A stretch of 64,000 nucleotides of DNA, from the NCBI GenBank assembly GCA_002083435.1, contig LWDJ01000049.1:47763-111762 (forward strand). Direction: 5' to 3'. The notes under the pieces were generated by a model that was given only the letters and a program-made list of their open reading frames with translations, made no database searches and was not told the origin of the DNA. Shown in pieces: positions 32,252 to 41,148 of the stretch; the stretch's first letter is position 1, and each line of letters begins with the position of its first letter. The position numbers and the translations under genes are program-made. This DNA is from Proteobacteria bacterium SG_bin6. GTDB lineage: Bacteria; Pseudomonadota; Alphaproteobacteria; Sphingomonadales; Sphingomonadaceae.

Positions 32252-34582
32252 CTAAGCCGCCGCCTTTTCAGCTATCTGTCCGACGCCGAAAACCCGACGA
32301 TAGGTGGCGAGCGCTTGTCCCACCACTTGGTCCATGTTGTAGTAGCGGTACGTCGCGAGCCGGCCGACGAAGGTCACATCGCTCTCCGCCAGCGCCAGAG
32401 CTTCATAGCGCTTGAACAGCGCCTGGTTTTCGGGCCTCGGAATTGGATAATAGGGGTCGCCCTCGGCGCTGGGATATTCATAGGTCACGCTGGTACGCGG
32501 CGCTTCCTGGCCGGTCAGATGCTTATACTCGGTGATCCGGGTATATGGCACGTCCTCCGCCGGATAATTCACCGTCGCGACCGGCTGGAACCAGGGCCGC
32601 TCCAATGTTTCGTGGCGGAATTTAAGTGAGCGATAGGGCAGCCGCCCGTAACGATGCCCAAAATATTCGTCGATCGGGCCGGTGAACACCAAATGACCAT
32701 GCGCATAACGATCGCGCACCTTGGCATAATCCACCCCGAGCAGCAGATCGATGTTGGGATGATCGAGCATCCGTTCAAACATCTTGGTGTAGCCGTCCCG
32801 CGGCATAGCTTGGAAACGATCGGTGAAATAGCGATCGTCGGCGCTGGTGCGAGTCGGCACCCTGGCGGTCACTGATTTGTCGAGTTCGCTCGGATCGAGC
32901 CCCCATTGCTTGCGGGTATAGCCCTGGAAGAACTTCTCGTAGAGATCACGACCAACCGCCGCAGTCACGACATCGGCGGAAGTTTCCACTCGAGAGACCG
33001 GCTCGGCGCGGCTGGCGAGGAAAGCCGCGGCCTCCTCGTCGGTCGCGAGCGACAAGCCATAAAGCCGGTTGAGCGTGGTACGGTTGATCGGCATCGGCAC
33101 CAGCATACCATCGACGCTTGCTAGCACGCGGTGCTCGTAGGGGCGCCAGGCGGTGAAGCGGGAGAGATAGTCGAAAATCTCGGCGCTGTTAGTGTGGAAG
33201 ATGTGCGGGCCGTACTGGTGGATCAGGATGCCGCCCGCGTCATGCCGATCGAATGCGTTGCCGGCGATGTGCGGGCGGCGATCGACCACCAGTACACGCT
33301 TGTTACCTTCCGCCGCGAGCCGCTCGGCCATCACCGCGCCCGCGAACCCGGCGCCCACCACCATCACGTCATAGGCGGACCGGCGGCTGCTCCGACCCGC
33401 CGGCACGGGCGCGCGCGGCTGGCGGGCGACGCGGGCGGTCTCCATCAGCCGCCACATCCGGGCGGCGGTCGCGTCCCAGCTAGTCTCGGCCAGCATCGCA
33501 TCGACCGGCGCGCGCCAGGCACCGTCCCCTTCCGCGAGCGCGAGCGCCATGTCGCAGGCGGCGACGAATGCCTCCGGCCCTTCGGCGATTTTCACAGCTT
33601 CAAGCGTGCTGTAGTGGCGCACGACATCGACCACAGGCGTCGCAACGACCGGCTTGCCGGCCGCCAGATATTCGGGGGTCTTGGTGGGGCTGATGAAGCG
33701 CGTCGCGGCGTTCAGCGCGAACGGCATCAGCGCCACGTCCCAACCGCGCAGGTAATCGGGCAACTCAGCGTAGCTTCTTGCGTCGAGCCAGCAAAGGTTC
33801 GGCGCCTGGGGCAGGTCTTCACGCGCGATCTTGGCGATGGGGCCCAGCATTATCACTGTCCAATCGGGGCGCGCGGCGGCGAGAGCTGCGATCAGCCCCA
33901 GATCCATGCGTTCATCGATCACGCCGTAGAAGCCCAGCCGGGGGCGCGGCAGCGCGCGCTGATCGGCCGGGTCGATGCCAGAGGCACGGGCGCGCGAGAA
34001 ATGCGCGACATCGACCGACGAGGGGAAAGCGTGAACGTTGGGATGGCGCGGCGTCAACACCTCGTAAAGGCTATAGCCGCCGGTGAAGACGAGATCGGCG
34101 ACCGCCAGCAGTGCATTCTCGCGCTTCGCGAGTTCCGGCGGCGCGTTCTTGAACGCGGCGAGTGCGTCCATGCAATCATAGACCGTGAGCTGGGCCTCTA
34201 GATGCGCCGAGAAGGGCAGCATTATGGGGGTATAGTACCACCGGATCAGTGGCCCCTGCGCTCCGGTCAGAAACGCGTCGAGCAGACCGCGCACCGCGGA
34301 TTCCTCGTCCACGCCTTTCAGCCCCCAAGGCAATTCCGGCGCCGCCACGATCACGCCGGTATCCGCGCATTCGCGCACCGCCAACCGCGGCGCCTCCAAA
34401 TCATCGACCCGGCGCGGCTCTTCCCAAAAGACAATATGCGCACGACGAGCGAAGCGGCTCATCAGATGCTGGGGTCGCTGGAACACGAAATCCCAGCGCA
34501 GGTGGCTGAAACAGATCAGAGTCAAGCCATCCCCGGCCCCCAGCGCGGCGAGCGCGGGAGCGGACTGATTGTCGCTATGCAT
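32252..34582 (-). CDS. Fused glycosyltransferase / UDP-galactopyranose mutase
   Basis: 776 residues in one frame. Residues about 1-390 form a GT-B-like glycosyltransferase (ICFSHLRWDFVFQRPQHLMSR; RLGFYGVIDERMDLGLI; SPTKTPEYLAAGKPVV). After a basic linker (PAGRSSRRSA) residues about 404-776 form a complete UDP-galactopyranose mutase: YDVMVVGAGFAGAVMAER (FAD site), YGPHIFHTN, KFFQGYTRKQWG and YRYYNMDQVVGQ. The mutase makes UDP-galactofuranose with reduced FAD; the other half could use it. Start 34582 is chosen with an AAGG site 9 bases upstream; a GTG at 34588 is also possible. Both halves seem complete, so this is a fusion, not decay. Confidence 0.9.
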   Translation of the reverse strand: MHSDNQSAPALAALGAGDGLTLICFSHLRWDFVFQRPQHLMSRFARRAHIVFWEEPRRVDDLEAPRLAVRECADTGVIVAAPELPWGLKGVDEESAVRGLLDAFLTGAQGPLIRWYYTPIMLPFSAHLEAQLTVYDCMDALAAFKNAPPELAKRENALLAVADLVFTGGYSLYEVLTPRHPNVHAFPSSVDVAHFSRARASGIDPADQRALPRPRLGFYGVIDERMDLGLIAALAAARPDWTVIMLGPIAKIAREDLPQAPNLCWLDARSYAELPDYLRGWDVALMPFALNAATRFISPTKTPEYLAAGKPVVATPVVDVVRHYSTLEAVKIAEGPEAFVAACDMALALAEGDGAWRAPVDAMLAETSWDATAARMWRLMETARVARQPRAPVPAGRSSRRSAYDVMVVGAGFAGAVMAERLAAEGNKRVLVVDRRPHIAGNAFDRHDAGGILIHQYGPHIFHTNSAEIFDYLSRFTAWRPYEHRVLASVDGMLVPMPINRTTLNRLYGLSLATDEEAAAFLASRAEPVSRVETSADVVTAAVGRDLYEKFFQGYTRKQWGLDPSELDKSVTARVPTRTSADDRYFTDRFQAMPRDGYTKMFERMLDHPNIDLLLGVDYAKVRDRYAHGHLVFTGPIDEYFGHRYGRLPYRSLKFRHETLERPWFQPVATVNYPAEDVPYTRITEYKHLTGQEAPRTSVTYEYPSAEGDPYYPIPRPENQALFKRYEALALAESDVTFVGRLATYRYYNMDQVVGQALATYRRVFGVGQIAEKAAA

Positions 34583-34702
34583 GGGCACGAACCTTGCCGG
34601 AGTGAGGCCCGAATAACGGGCGGTACCGGCCCAAGGTTCCGTTGCTTTGCCAAGTGGTTGCGATGCCGCGCCGACCTGCGGACGGCCGGCGCCACGCGCA
34701 TG

Positions 34703-34734
34703 AAAAAAGCGCGGACGGCATCGCCGCCCGCGCT
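34703..34734 (-). terminator. Intrinsic terminator of rpsD
   Basis: On the minus strand AGCGCGGGCGGC pairs with GCCGTCCGCGCT around a GAT loop (one G-T pair), followed by TTTTTT. It begins 26 bases after the rpsD stop codon, so it should end the rpsD transcript. Confidence 0.85.
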
Positions 34735-34759
34735 CTCAAGGTCGGTTCGAGCCGCTGGC

Positions 34760-35374
34760 TTAGCGGCTGTAGAATTCGACGACGAGGTTCGGCTCCATCT
34801 TCACCGGATAGGGCACCTCGTCGAGCGTCGGCACGCGAGTGAAGGTGACCTTAGCGGCGCCATCGGGGACGACATAATCAGGGATGTCGCGCTCGGCAAG
34901 GCTCTGCGCCTCCATCACCAGCGCCATTTCCTGCGCCTTGTTGCCCAGCGAGACGATATCGCCCGGTACCACGCGGCGCGAGGCGATGTTGCACTTGGTG
35001 CCGTTCACATAGACATGGCCGTGGCTGACGAGCTGGCGCGCCGACCACACGGTGGGGGCGAACTTCGCGCGATAGACGATGATATCCAGCCGCTGCTCGA
35101 GCAGGCCGATCAGGTTCTGGCTGGTATCGCCCTTCATCCGCGCGGCCTCGTCATAGGCGCGGCGGAACTGCTTTTCGGTCACGTCGCCATAATAGCCCTT
35201 CAGCTTCTGCTTGGCGCGGAGCTGGAGGCCGAAATCGCTCATCTTGCCCTTGCGGCGCTGGCCCTGCTGGCCGGGGCCATATTCGCGCTTGTTGACGGGC
35301 GACTTGGGGCGACCCCAGATATTCTCGCCCATGCGACGATCGAGCTTGTGCTTGGCGCTGTGGCGCTTCGACAT
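34760..35374 (-). CDS. rpsD: 30S ribosomal protein S4
   Basis: 204 residues, start 35374 (MSKRHSAKHKLDRRMGENIWG). The S4 RNA-binding domain is clear in RLDIIVYRAKFAPTVWSARQLVSHGHVYVNG, and the C-terminus is PVKMEPNLVVEFYSR. S4 is a primary 16S rRNA-binding protein that nucleates the small subunit body. It is a single-gene unit here, with a strong terminator, as in other sphingomonads, rather than in the alpha operon. Confidence 0.97.
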   Translation of the reverse strand: MSKRHSAKHKLDRRMGENIWGRPKSPVNKREYGPGQQGQRRKGKMSDFGLQLRAKQKLKGYYGDVTEKQFRRAYDEAARMKGDTSQNLIGLLEQRLDIIVYRAKFAPTVWSARQLVSHGHVYVNGTKCNIASRRVVPGDIVSLGNKAQEMALVMEAQSLAERDIPDYVVPDGAAKVTFTRVPTLDEVPYPVKMEPNLVVEFYSR

Positions 35375-35606
35375 GATAGTCCTCAACTGCTGTGACGCCC
35401 CCGCCACCGCGGCGCGGGCTACCCGGTCATCCGCGCTACGCCATTCAAGGGAACGGGCAGGGCCACCGCTTCACCGGGGTGCGGGGCCAGTCGCGAAGCG
35501 GCGCCCCTGTCACGCTCGGGCGCCCGAGTCAAGCAATCAAGGCCGAGCGCGCCGGCGTGTCTGCCCTGGGCTGGACAGCGCCGGGCGCGCCTTTATCAGG
35601 GCGGGC

Positions 35607-35915
35607 ATGAGCGACACCCCGCCCGCAGCCGATTGCACCACCATGATCCAAGTCCGCGCAGGCGTCGACGCCGTCGATCGCGCGCTGATCGCGCTGCTCG
35701 CCCAACGCTTCGCCTATATGGATGCCGCCGCCCGGATCAAGCCGGCGCGCGCGGCGGTGCGCGACGAGGCGCGCAAGGCGCAGGTCCTTGCCAATGTCGG
35801 CGCCGAGGCGCGCGCGCGGGGCGTGCCGGAGGCGGTGGCCGCGGCCTTGTGGGAAACGCTGATCGAAGCCTCGATCGCCTATGAGTTCGACGCCTTCGAC
35901 CGCCGCGCCCGCTAG
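35607..35915 (+). CDS. Chorismate mutase, AroQ-type (copy 1)
   Basis: 102 residues in one AroQ helical domain: VRAGVDAVDRALIALLAQRFAYMDAAARIKP followed by DEARKAQVL and the last helix ALWETLIEASIAYEFDAF. The pattern of first-helix Arg, Lys in the middle and Glu/Gln at the C-terminal helix fits chorismate mutase or the related isochorismate pyruvate lyase. The product prephenate feeds Phe and Tyr. A second, different copy is at 46132-46413. It diverges from rpsD with 232 bases between and converges with the acidic protein gene. Confidence 0.8.
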   Translation: MSDTPPAADCTTMIQVRAGVDAVDRALIALLAQRFAYMDAAARIKPARAAVRDEARKAQVLANVGAEARARGVPEAVAAALWETLIEASIAYEFDAFDRRAR

Positions 35916-35918
35916 GAA

Positions 35919-35940
35919 GCCGGGGGCCAAGCCCCCCGGC
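35919..35940. terminator. GC hairpin between convergent genes
   Basis: GCCGGGGGC pairs with GCCCCCCGGC (one bulged base) around a short loop, between the chorismate mutase stop (35915) and the acidic protein stop (35949). There is no T-run on either side, so it is a weak or Rho-assisted bidirectional terminator. Confidence 0.5.
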
Positions 35941-35948
35941 CCCCAAAC

Positions 35949-36401
35949 TCACGGCCGTAGCGCGGTATCGTCGGCGTCGTTCAGCCCATCCTCGTCGAGA
36001 TCGCCCTTCTCGAAATCCTCCTGCAGATCCTCGATCGAGTCCTCCTCATCGAGTTCGTCCTCGTCAAAATCCTCGTCGTCATCGTCATCGTCACCGACAA
36101 GGCCATCATCGTCGTCGCCGAGATCGTTTTCATCGTCGTCCTCGTCGTCGAGGTCGTCGTCGTCATCCTCGGGATCGTCCTCGCCCGGCGCTTGCGCCTC
36201 GGCCACCTCGTCATCGACCGCGATCGCCTCGTCGTCGATATCGTCCTCGCCCAGGTCGGGGGCGAGATCGGTCAGGATCGTGCCGTCACTTGGGCCGTCG
36301 CGCGTTGCCTCCAGAATTTCAGCGCGCTGGCTTTCGTCGTAACCGTCCTCGTCATAGCCGTCGTCATTTGGGCCCAAAGCCGGGCCGTGCGAGTTCGTCA
36401 T
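35949..36401 (-). CDS. Highly acidic Asp/Glu-rich protein of unknown function
   Basis: 150 residues, start 36401 (MTNSHGPALGPNDDGYDEDGYDE). Residues from about 60 to 145 are dominated by Asp and Glu runs (DDDDLDDEDDDENDLG and EDFDEDELDEEDSIEDL), with hardly any basic residue. The GAT/GAC/GAG codon bias keeps the DNA at a GTCATC-type low complexity. No family was recognised. Such proteins can be ion-binding, chaperone-like or nucleic-acid mimics; none is shown here. It lies between the convergent chorismate mutase and the MFS transporter genes, 83 bases before the latter's stop region. Confidence 0.6.
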   Translation of the reverse strand: MTNSHGPALGPNDDGYDEDGYDESQRAEILEATRDGPSDGTILTDLAPDLGEDDIDDEAIAVDDEVAEAQAPGEDDPEDDDDDLDDEDDDENDLGDDDDGLVGDDDDDDEDFDEDELDEEDSIEDLQEDFEKGDLDEDGLNDADDTALRP

Positions 36402-36483
36402 GGCAATCGCCTCCTTCACGCGCGGTGCGACTTCGCCAACCTCGCGAGCAGTGGCTGGTTCCCGTAAAACCGAACGAAGCGTC

Positions 36484-37728
36484 TCAACTCGGCTTGAAAA
36501 GCCGCCCACGCTCGGTGATCGCGACAATCGCGAACGCCACCATCCCCGCGACCAGGAAACCGCGATAGAGCGGCACCGTCGTCCCGTCGAACGCCTGACC
36601 GACCAGCGCGCCAAGCACCGCGCCCACCGTCACTGTCACGAAGCCCTGGAGGCTTGAAGCGGTGCCGGCGATCGCCCCCATCCGCTCCATCGCCATCGCC
36701 CCGAAATTGGCCGTAGCGAGGCCAAAGCAGCCCATTACCAGCGCCTGGAGGATGGCGAAGCTCCAGATCGTCTCGTGCCCGGTCGTCGCGATCACCAGGT
36801 GCACCCCCGAAACCAGCGTGAACGCGGCGAGCGCGCTGTGCGAGATCCGCCGTGTCCCCAGCCGGAGCACGATTCGGGCGTTGGTTAGGTTCGCGATCGC
36901 CATCATGCTGGCGATGCCGATGAACACCGGCACCAGCAACGCGTCCGAGCCGGTCAAGCGCTGCACGACCTGTTGCACCGAGTTTATGAAGCCGTAGAGC
37001 GCGCCCAGCAGCACCGTCGAGGCCAGCGTGTAGCCGAGCGAAAAGCGATCGGTGGCGGCGGTGCGCCAGGCGGCCGCAATTCGCGCCGGCACAAGCGGCA
37101 GCCGGCGTTCGGGCGCGAGCGTCTCCGGCATCCGCCAGGCGAACCAGCCGAGCATCACCGCGCTCACGCCCGCGATCAGCAGGAAAATCAGCCGCCAGTC
37201 GCCGAAGAGCAGAATCAGCTGTCCGAACGAGGGCGCGAGCACGGGCGCCGCCATGAACACCATGAAGGCAAGGCTCATCACCCGCGCCATCGCCCGCCCC
37301 GAATAGCAATCGCGCACTAGCGCAACCGTCACCACCCGCGACGCGGAAATGCACAGTCCGCCCAGGAAGCGCGCAGCGAGCAGCAGCGGAAAGCTCGTCG
37401 CGCTCGCGGCGGCGATGTTGGCCAGCACATACCCGGCGAGGGCCGCGATCAGCACAGGGCGGCGGCCGAAGCGATCGGCGAACGGCCCGTGGAATAACTG
37501 GGCGATGCCGAAGCCGATCAGGAAGGCGGTGATCACGAACTGGCGTTGATTCTCGGTCGCCACGCCGAGCGCCTGACCGATCGCGGGGAGCGCCGGCAGC
37601 ATCGAATCGATGCCCAGCGCGGTGAGCGCCATCAGCGAGGCGATCAGCGCGACGAACTCGGCAAAGCCGAGCGGGGCACGATCGGCTTGTGCATCAACGC
37701 CTTGCGGCAGGGGGGAAGCATCGGCCAT
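36484..37728 (-). CDS. Bcr/CflA family drug efflux MFS transporter
   Basis: About 414 residues with 12 transmembrane helices. The motifs LGIDSMLPALPAIGQAL in TM1, the loop-2-3 GPFADRFGRRPVLI and CISASRVVTVALVRDCYSGRAMARVMSLAFMVFMAAPVLAPSFGQ in TM5 are characteristic of the Bcr/CflA branch of proton-drug antiporters. The start at 37728 (MADASPLPQG) gives the normal cytoplasmic N-terminus; ATGs at 37740 and 37800 are also open. It diverges from the lipoprotein gene at 37845. Confidence 0.9.
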   Translation of the reverse strand: MADASPLPQGVDAQADRAPLGFAEFVALIASLMALTALGIDSMLPALPAIGQALGVATENQRQFVITAFLIGFGIAQLFHGPFADRFGRRPVLIAALAGYVLANIAAASATSFPLLLAARFLGGLCISASRVVTVALVRDCYSGRAMARVMSLAFMVFMAAPVLAPSFGQLILLFGDWRLIFLLIAGVSAVMLGWFAWRMPETLAPERRLPLVPARIAAAWRTAATDRFSLGYTLASTVLLGALYGFINSVQQVVQRLTGSDALLVPVFIGIASMMAIANLTNARIVLRLGTRRISHSALAAFTLVSGVHLVIATTGHETIWSFAILQALVMGCFGLATANFGAMAMERMGAIAGTASSLQGFVTVTVGAVLGALVGQAFDGTTVPLYRGFLVAGMVAFAIVAITERGRLFKPS

Positions 37729-37844
37729 CGCGCGCGCCATGCCCGATGCCGGCGGCCCGGTCACCCGCGAAAATGCTGATTTTGGCGCTTGACCGCCCAT
37801 GCGGGCGGCGCGAGGCTGTTACCAACCGCTTCAGGAGACACCCG

Positions 37845-38267
37845 ATGCGCCGCCTGCTTGCCCTGCTCCCGCTGCCGCTGATCGCCGCGTGCAGCCAATC
37901 AATGCCCCAGCCCAAGGCGATGGCGGCGGTCAACGCTCCGGCGCCGATGGCGATGCCCAGCGTCGCCAGCAACGGCGCGGTGATCCCGTTCCAGGGATCG
38001 ACGCTGCCACCGGGTTCCAAGGTGACGATGATGATGGTCCAGGCGCATGAAGGCAGCGACATGGGCATGACCAAGATCGCGTTCGACAGCCCGGGCACCC
38101 CGGCGCAGACGCGCGACTGGTTCCTGCAGATGCTGCTCGCCCACCAGTTCAAGCTCACCGCGCACGGGCCGAATCTGGTGGGGCGCGACGCGCAGGGCGT
38201 GGCCTTCAAGCTGGACCTCGCCGCGCGGCCCGAGGGCGGCACCAAGGGGCTGCTCGTTTCGGGCTGA
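37845..38267 (+). CDS. Putative lipoprotein
   Basis: 140 residues. A type II signal peptide MRRLLALLPLPLIAAC ends in the lipobox LIAAC at cysteine 16; AGGAGA lies 7 bases before the start. The mature part is Met- and Ala-rich near the N-terminus (AMAAVNAPAPMAMPSV), then beta-rich with KVTMMMVQAHEGSDMG and a DWFLQMLLAHQF helix. No family was recognised. It diverges from the MFS pump and is followed by a 2OG oxygenase on the same strand after 63 bases. Confidence 0.7.
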   Translation: MRRLLALLPLPLIAACSQSMPQPKAMAAVNAPAPMAMPSVASNGAVIPFQGSTLPPGSKVTMMMVQAHEGSDMGMTKIAFDSPGTPAQTRDWFLQMLLAHQFKLTAHGPNLVGRDAQGVAFKLDLAARPEGGTKGLLVSG

Positions 38268-38330
38268 CTTTGCGCGCGGCGGCCGATGCGCTTATCTGGG
38301 TGCGGTCACCGCCCGCAAGAAAGCCCGACG

Positions 38331-39290
38331 ATGCTCGATACCGCCGAACCACTCGCCCATGTCCCTACCCTGTCGCTGGGCGATAATGCCGCCGATCCGG
38401 ACGGTTTCGCCGCCGCCTTGGGCACCTCGTTCGAGCGGTTCGGCTTCGCGGTGGTCGCCGATCACGGCATTCCCGCTGATCTGATCACCCGCGCCTGGGC
38501 GCAAACCGAAGCACTGTTCGCGCTCGGTGAGGACGAGAAGCGCGGCTATCACCTGGCCGGCGGCGGCGGCGCGCGTGGCTATACGCCGTTCAAGACCGAG
38601 ATCGCGAAGGGCGCCAGCGTCGTCGATCTGAAGGAATTCTGGCACATCGGTCGCGAACTGCATGCGGGACACCGTTACACGCCGGTGATGCCGGCTAACA
38701 TTTGGCCCCATGCGCCCGAGGGGTTTCGCGAGACCTTCACCACCCTGTTCGCGGCGTTCGACCGCGCCGGCGACGTGCTGCTCTCGGCGATCGCCCGCCA
38801 TCTGGGCCTGGCGCCCAACTGGTTCGACACGGCAGTCGCCGACGGCAATTCGGTGCTGCGCCTGCTCCATTACCCGCCGATCGCCGAGGATGCCGAAGGC
38901 GTGCGTGCCGGCGCGCATGAAGACATCAACCTTATCACCCTGCTGCTGGGCGCCGAGGAAGCCGGGCTCGAACTGCTGGACCGTGACGGGCGCTGGCTGC
39001 CGGTGAAGCCGCCAGAAGGCGCGCTGGTCGTGAATGTTGGCGACATGCTGCAGCGCCTCACCAACCATGTCCTGCCCTCGACCACGCACCGCGTCGTCAA
39101 CCCGCCAGCCGAGCGGCGCGGGGTGTCGCGCTATTCGATGCCCTTCTTCCTCCACCCCGCGCCCGATTTCCTGATCGAGACGCTGCCCGGCTGCATCAGC
39201 GCCGAGCGGCCGAACCGCTATCCAACCCCGATCACGGCGCATGATTACCTGCATGAGCGGCTGGTGGAGATCGGGCTGATCAAGGTTTGA
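38331..39290 (+). CDS. 2-oxoglutarate/Fe(II) oxygenase, isopenicillin-N-synthase-like
   Basis: 319 residues of the IPNS/2OG-FeII superfamily. The N-terminal DIOX_N-like part has RFGFAVVADHGIPADLI. The double-stranded beta helix carries AHEDINLITLLL (HxD), THRVVNPP (distal His) and RYSMPFFLHP, where the arginine binds 2-oxoglutarate. These proteins hydroxylate or otherwise oxidise small molecules using O2; the substrate is unknown. The start at 38331 (MLDTAEPL) agrees with the length of relatives. Confidence 0.9.
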   Translation: MLDTAEPLAHVPTLSLGDNAADPDGFAAALGTSFERFGFAVVADHGIPADLITRAWAQTEALFALGEDEKRGYHLAGGGGARGYTPFKTEIAKGASVVDLKEFWHIGRELHAGHRYTPVMPANIWPHAPEGFRETFTTLFAAFDRAGDVLLSAIARHLGLAPNWFDTAVADGNSVLRLLHYPPIAEDAEGVRAGAHEDINLITLLLGAEEAGLELLDRDGRWLPVKPPEGALVVNVGDMLQRLTNHVLPSTTHRVVNPPAERRGVSRYSMPFFLHPAPDFLIETLPGCISAERPNRYPTPITAHDYLHERLVEIGLIKV

Positions 39291-39353
39291 TGCGCCTGAA
39301 CCGACAGGCACGCCGCTCTTGACGCAGCGCAGCACGGGCGCGACACCCGATGC

Positions 39354-40637
39354 ATGATTCCTCTTCGCATCGCGCTGGCCGGCCTCGGCACCGTGGGCAG
39401 CGGCGTGATCCGCCTGCTCGACGCCAATGGCGATCTCATCGCCCGCCGCGCCGGGCGGCCGATCGAGATCGTCGCCGTCTCCGCGCGCGACCGGGCCAAG
39501 GATCGCGGCGTCGATATCGGCCGTTTCGCCTGGGTGGACGACACTACCCGCCTCGCCGAGGCTCAAGCGGATGTGGTCGTCGAATTGGTCGGCGGTTCGG
39601 ACGGTCCGGCGCTCGCGCTCGCCCGCGCGACGCTCGGTGCGGGCAAGAGCTTCGTCACCGCCAACAAGGCGATGCTCGCGCATCACGGGCTCGAACTCGC
39701 GCACGCCGCCGAGGCGTCCGGAGTCGCGCTCAAGTTCGAGGCGGCGGTCGCGGGCGGCGTGCCGGTGATCAAGGGGTTGCGCGAAGGCGCGGCCGCCAAC
39801 GCGATCGAGCGGGTCTATGGGATCCTCAACGGCACCTGCAATTTCATCCTCTCAACGATGGAAGCCGAGGGGCGCGATTTTGGCGACGTGCTCGCCGAGG
39901 CGCAGGCGCGCGGCTTCGCCGAAGTTGATCCAAGCTTCGACATCGACGGCGTGGACGCCGCCCACAAACTGTCGATCCTGGCCAGCCTCGCCTTCGGCAC
40001 CGCCCCGGCGTTCGCGGAAGTGGAAACAACCGGCATCCGCGCGCTGCTCGCCGCCGACATCGCCGAGGCAGCGGCGCTGGGCTACCGGGTGCGGCTGTTG
40101 GGCCTTGCCGAGGCCGGGCCGCACGGCTTGTTCCAGCGCGTTCACCCACATCTCGTGCCGGTGAGCCATCCGCTCGCGCACGTCGCGGGAGCAACCAACG
40201 CGGTCGTGGCGGAAGGCAATTTCGTCGGACGGCTATTGTTCCAAGGCGCGGGCGCGGGTGACGGGCCGACGGCGTCGGCGGTGGTCGCTGATCTGATCGA
40301 CATCGCTCGCGGCGAATTCGGGCCGCCTTATGCGATGCCCGCCACGCAACTCGCCACCGCAGCGCGCGCCGATAGCGGCACCCGCCACGGCCGTGCGTAT
40401 GTGCGGTTCCTGGTGCAGGACAAGGTCGGCGTGCTTGCCGAGATCGCCGCTGCGATGCGCGATGCGGGCGTGTCGATCGAAAGCCTCATCCAGCGCGGGC
40501 GCGGGGAAAACGGCGCGGTGCTGGTCGCGATCGTGACGCACGAGGGGCCGGAGCGCGCGGTCGCTCAGGCGCTGGAGAAGCTGCGCGGCTCGTCCAGCCT
40601 CGCGGGTCCGCCGTTATGGATGCATCTGCTACAATAG
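39354..40637 (+). CDS. hom: Homoserine dehydrogenase
   Basis: 427 residues. The NAD(P) site is LAGLGTVGSGVIRLL; substrate-binding segments include TANKAMLAHHG and GILNGTCNFILSTME. The C-terminal ACT domain (about residues 345-427, YVRFLVQDKVGVLAEIAAAMRDAGVSIES) allows feedback by threonine in this class. The enzyme reduces aspartate semialdehyde to homoserine, the branch point for threonine and methionine. It follows the 2OG oxygenase by 63 bases on the same strand and precedes an Rrf2 regulator. Confidence 0.96.
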   Translation: MIPLRIALAGLGTVGSGVIRLLDANGDLIARRAGRPIEIVAVSARDRAKDRGVDIGRFAWVDDTTRLAEAQADVVVELVGGSDGPALALARATLGAGKSFVTANKAMLAHHGLELAHAAEASGVALKFEAAVAGGVPVIKGLREGAAANAIERVYGILNGTCNFILSTMEAEGRDFGDVLAEAQARGFAEVDPSFDIDGVDAAHKLSILASLAFGTAPAFAEVETTGIRALLAADIAEAAALGYRVRLLGLAEAGPHGLFQRVHPHLVPVSHPLAHVAGATNAVVAEGNFVGRLLFQGAGAGDGPTASAVVADLIDIARGEFGPPYAMPATQLATAARADSGTRHGRAYVRFLVQDKVGVLAEIAAAMRDAGVSIESLIQRGRGENGAVLVAIVTHEGPERAVAQALEKLRGSSSLAGPPLWMHLLQ

Positions 40638-40716
40638 ACGGTGCTGTAAAAACCTAGCGCGACCGTCGGATTTAATCCTTTTCTGGACGGCGCATCGGGT
40701 TCATAATCATTGCATC

Positions 40717-41148
40717 ATGTTGACTCAGCGTTCCCGCTACGCGCTGCGCGCGATGCTGCTCCTTGCCGAGGCACCGCAGGCCAGCCCTCCGATCCCGATG
40801 ACGCGGATCGCCCAGGAGGCGAATGTGCCACGCAAATTCTTGGAGCTGATCCTCGCCGATCTGCGCGAGGCCGGCTTGCTGGTCAGCCAGCGCGGCAAGA
40901 TGGGCGGCTATTTGCTGAGCCGACCACGCCACCTGATTTCGCTGGGCGACATCATCCGCGTCATCGAGGGACCGCTCGCGCTGGTGCCGTGCGTCAGCCG
41001 CAGCGCCTATCGCCGCTGCGCCGATTGCCGCGACGAGGCGAGCTGCGCGATCCGCCAAGCGATGCTGCGTGTGCGCGACGAAACCGCGCGCGTGCTGGAT
41101 GGCACTAGCCTGGCGGACGCCGTCGCGCAGGATCTCGCTGCCGCCTAA
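40717..41148 (+). CDS. Rrf2 family transcriptional regulator with four cysteines
   Basis: 143 residues: a winged helix-turn-helix (RYALRAMLLLAE; IAQEANVPRKFLELILADLREAGLL) followed by a cysteine-rich region with Cys92, Cys101, Cys104 and Cys110. Three or four cysteines in this region are typical of IscR/NsrR/RirA-like proteins that bind a [2Fe-2S] or [4Fe-4S] cluster and sense iron or nitric oxide. No isc or suf genes are near. It is convergent with mscL, overlapping its stop by four bases. Confidence 0.85.
   Translation: MLTQRSRYALRAMLLLAEAPQASPPIPMTRIAQEANVPRKFLELILADLREAGLLVSQRGKMGGYLLSRPRHLISLGDIIRVIEGPLALVPCVSRSAYRRCADCRDEASCAIRQAMLRVRDETARVLDGTSLADAVAQDLAAA

Noticed and set aside
36040..36240. 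Repetitive GTC/ATC stretch resembling a tandem repeat
   Set aside because: It is explained by Asp/Glu codons of the acidic protein and has no fixed unit length.
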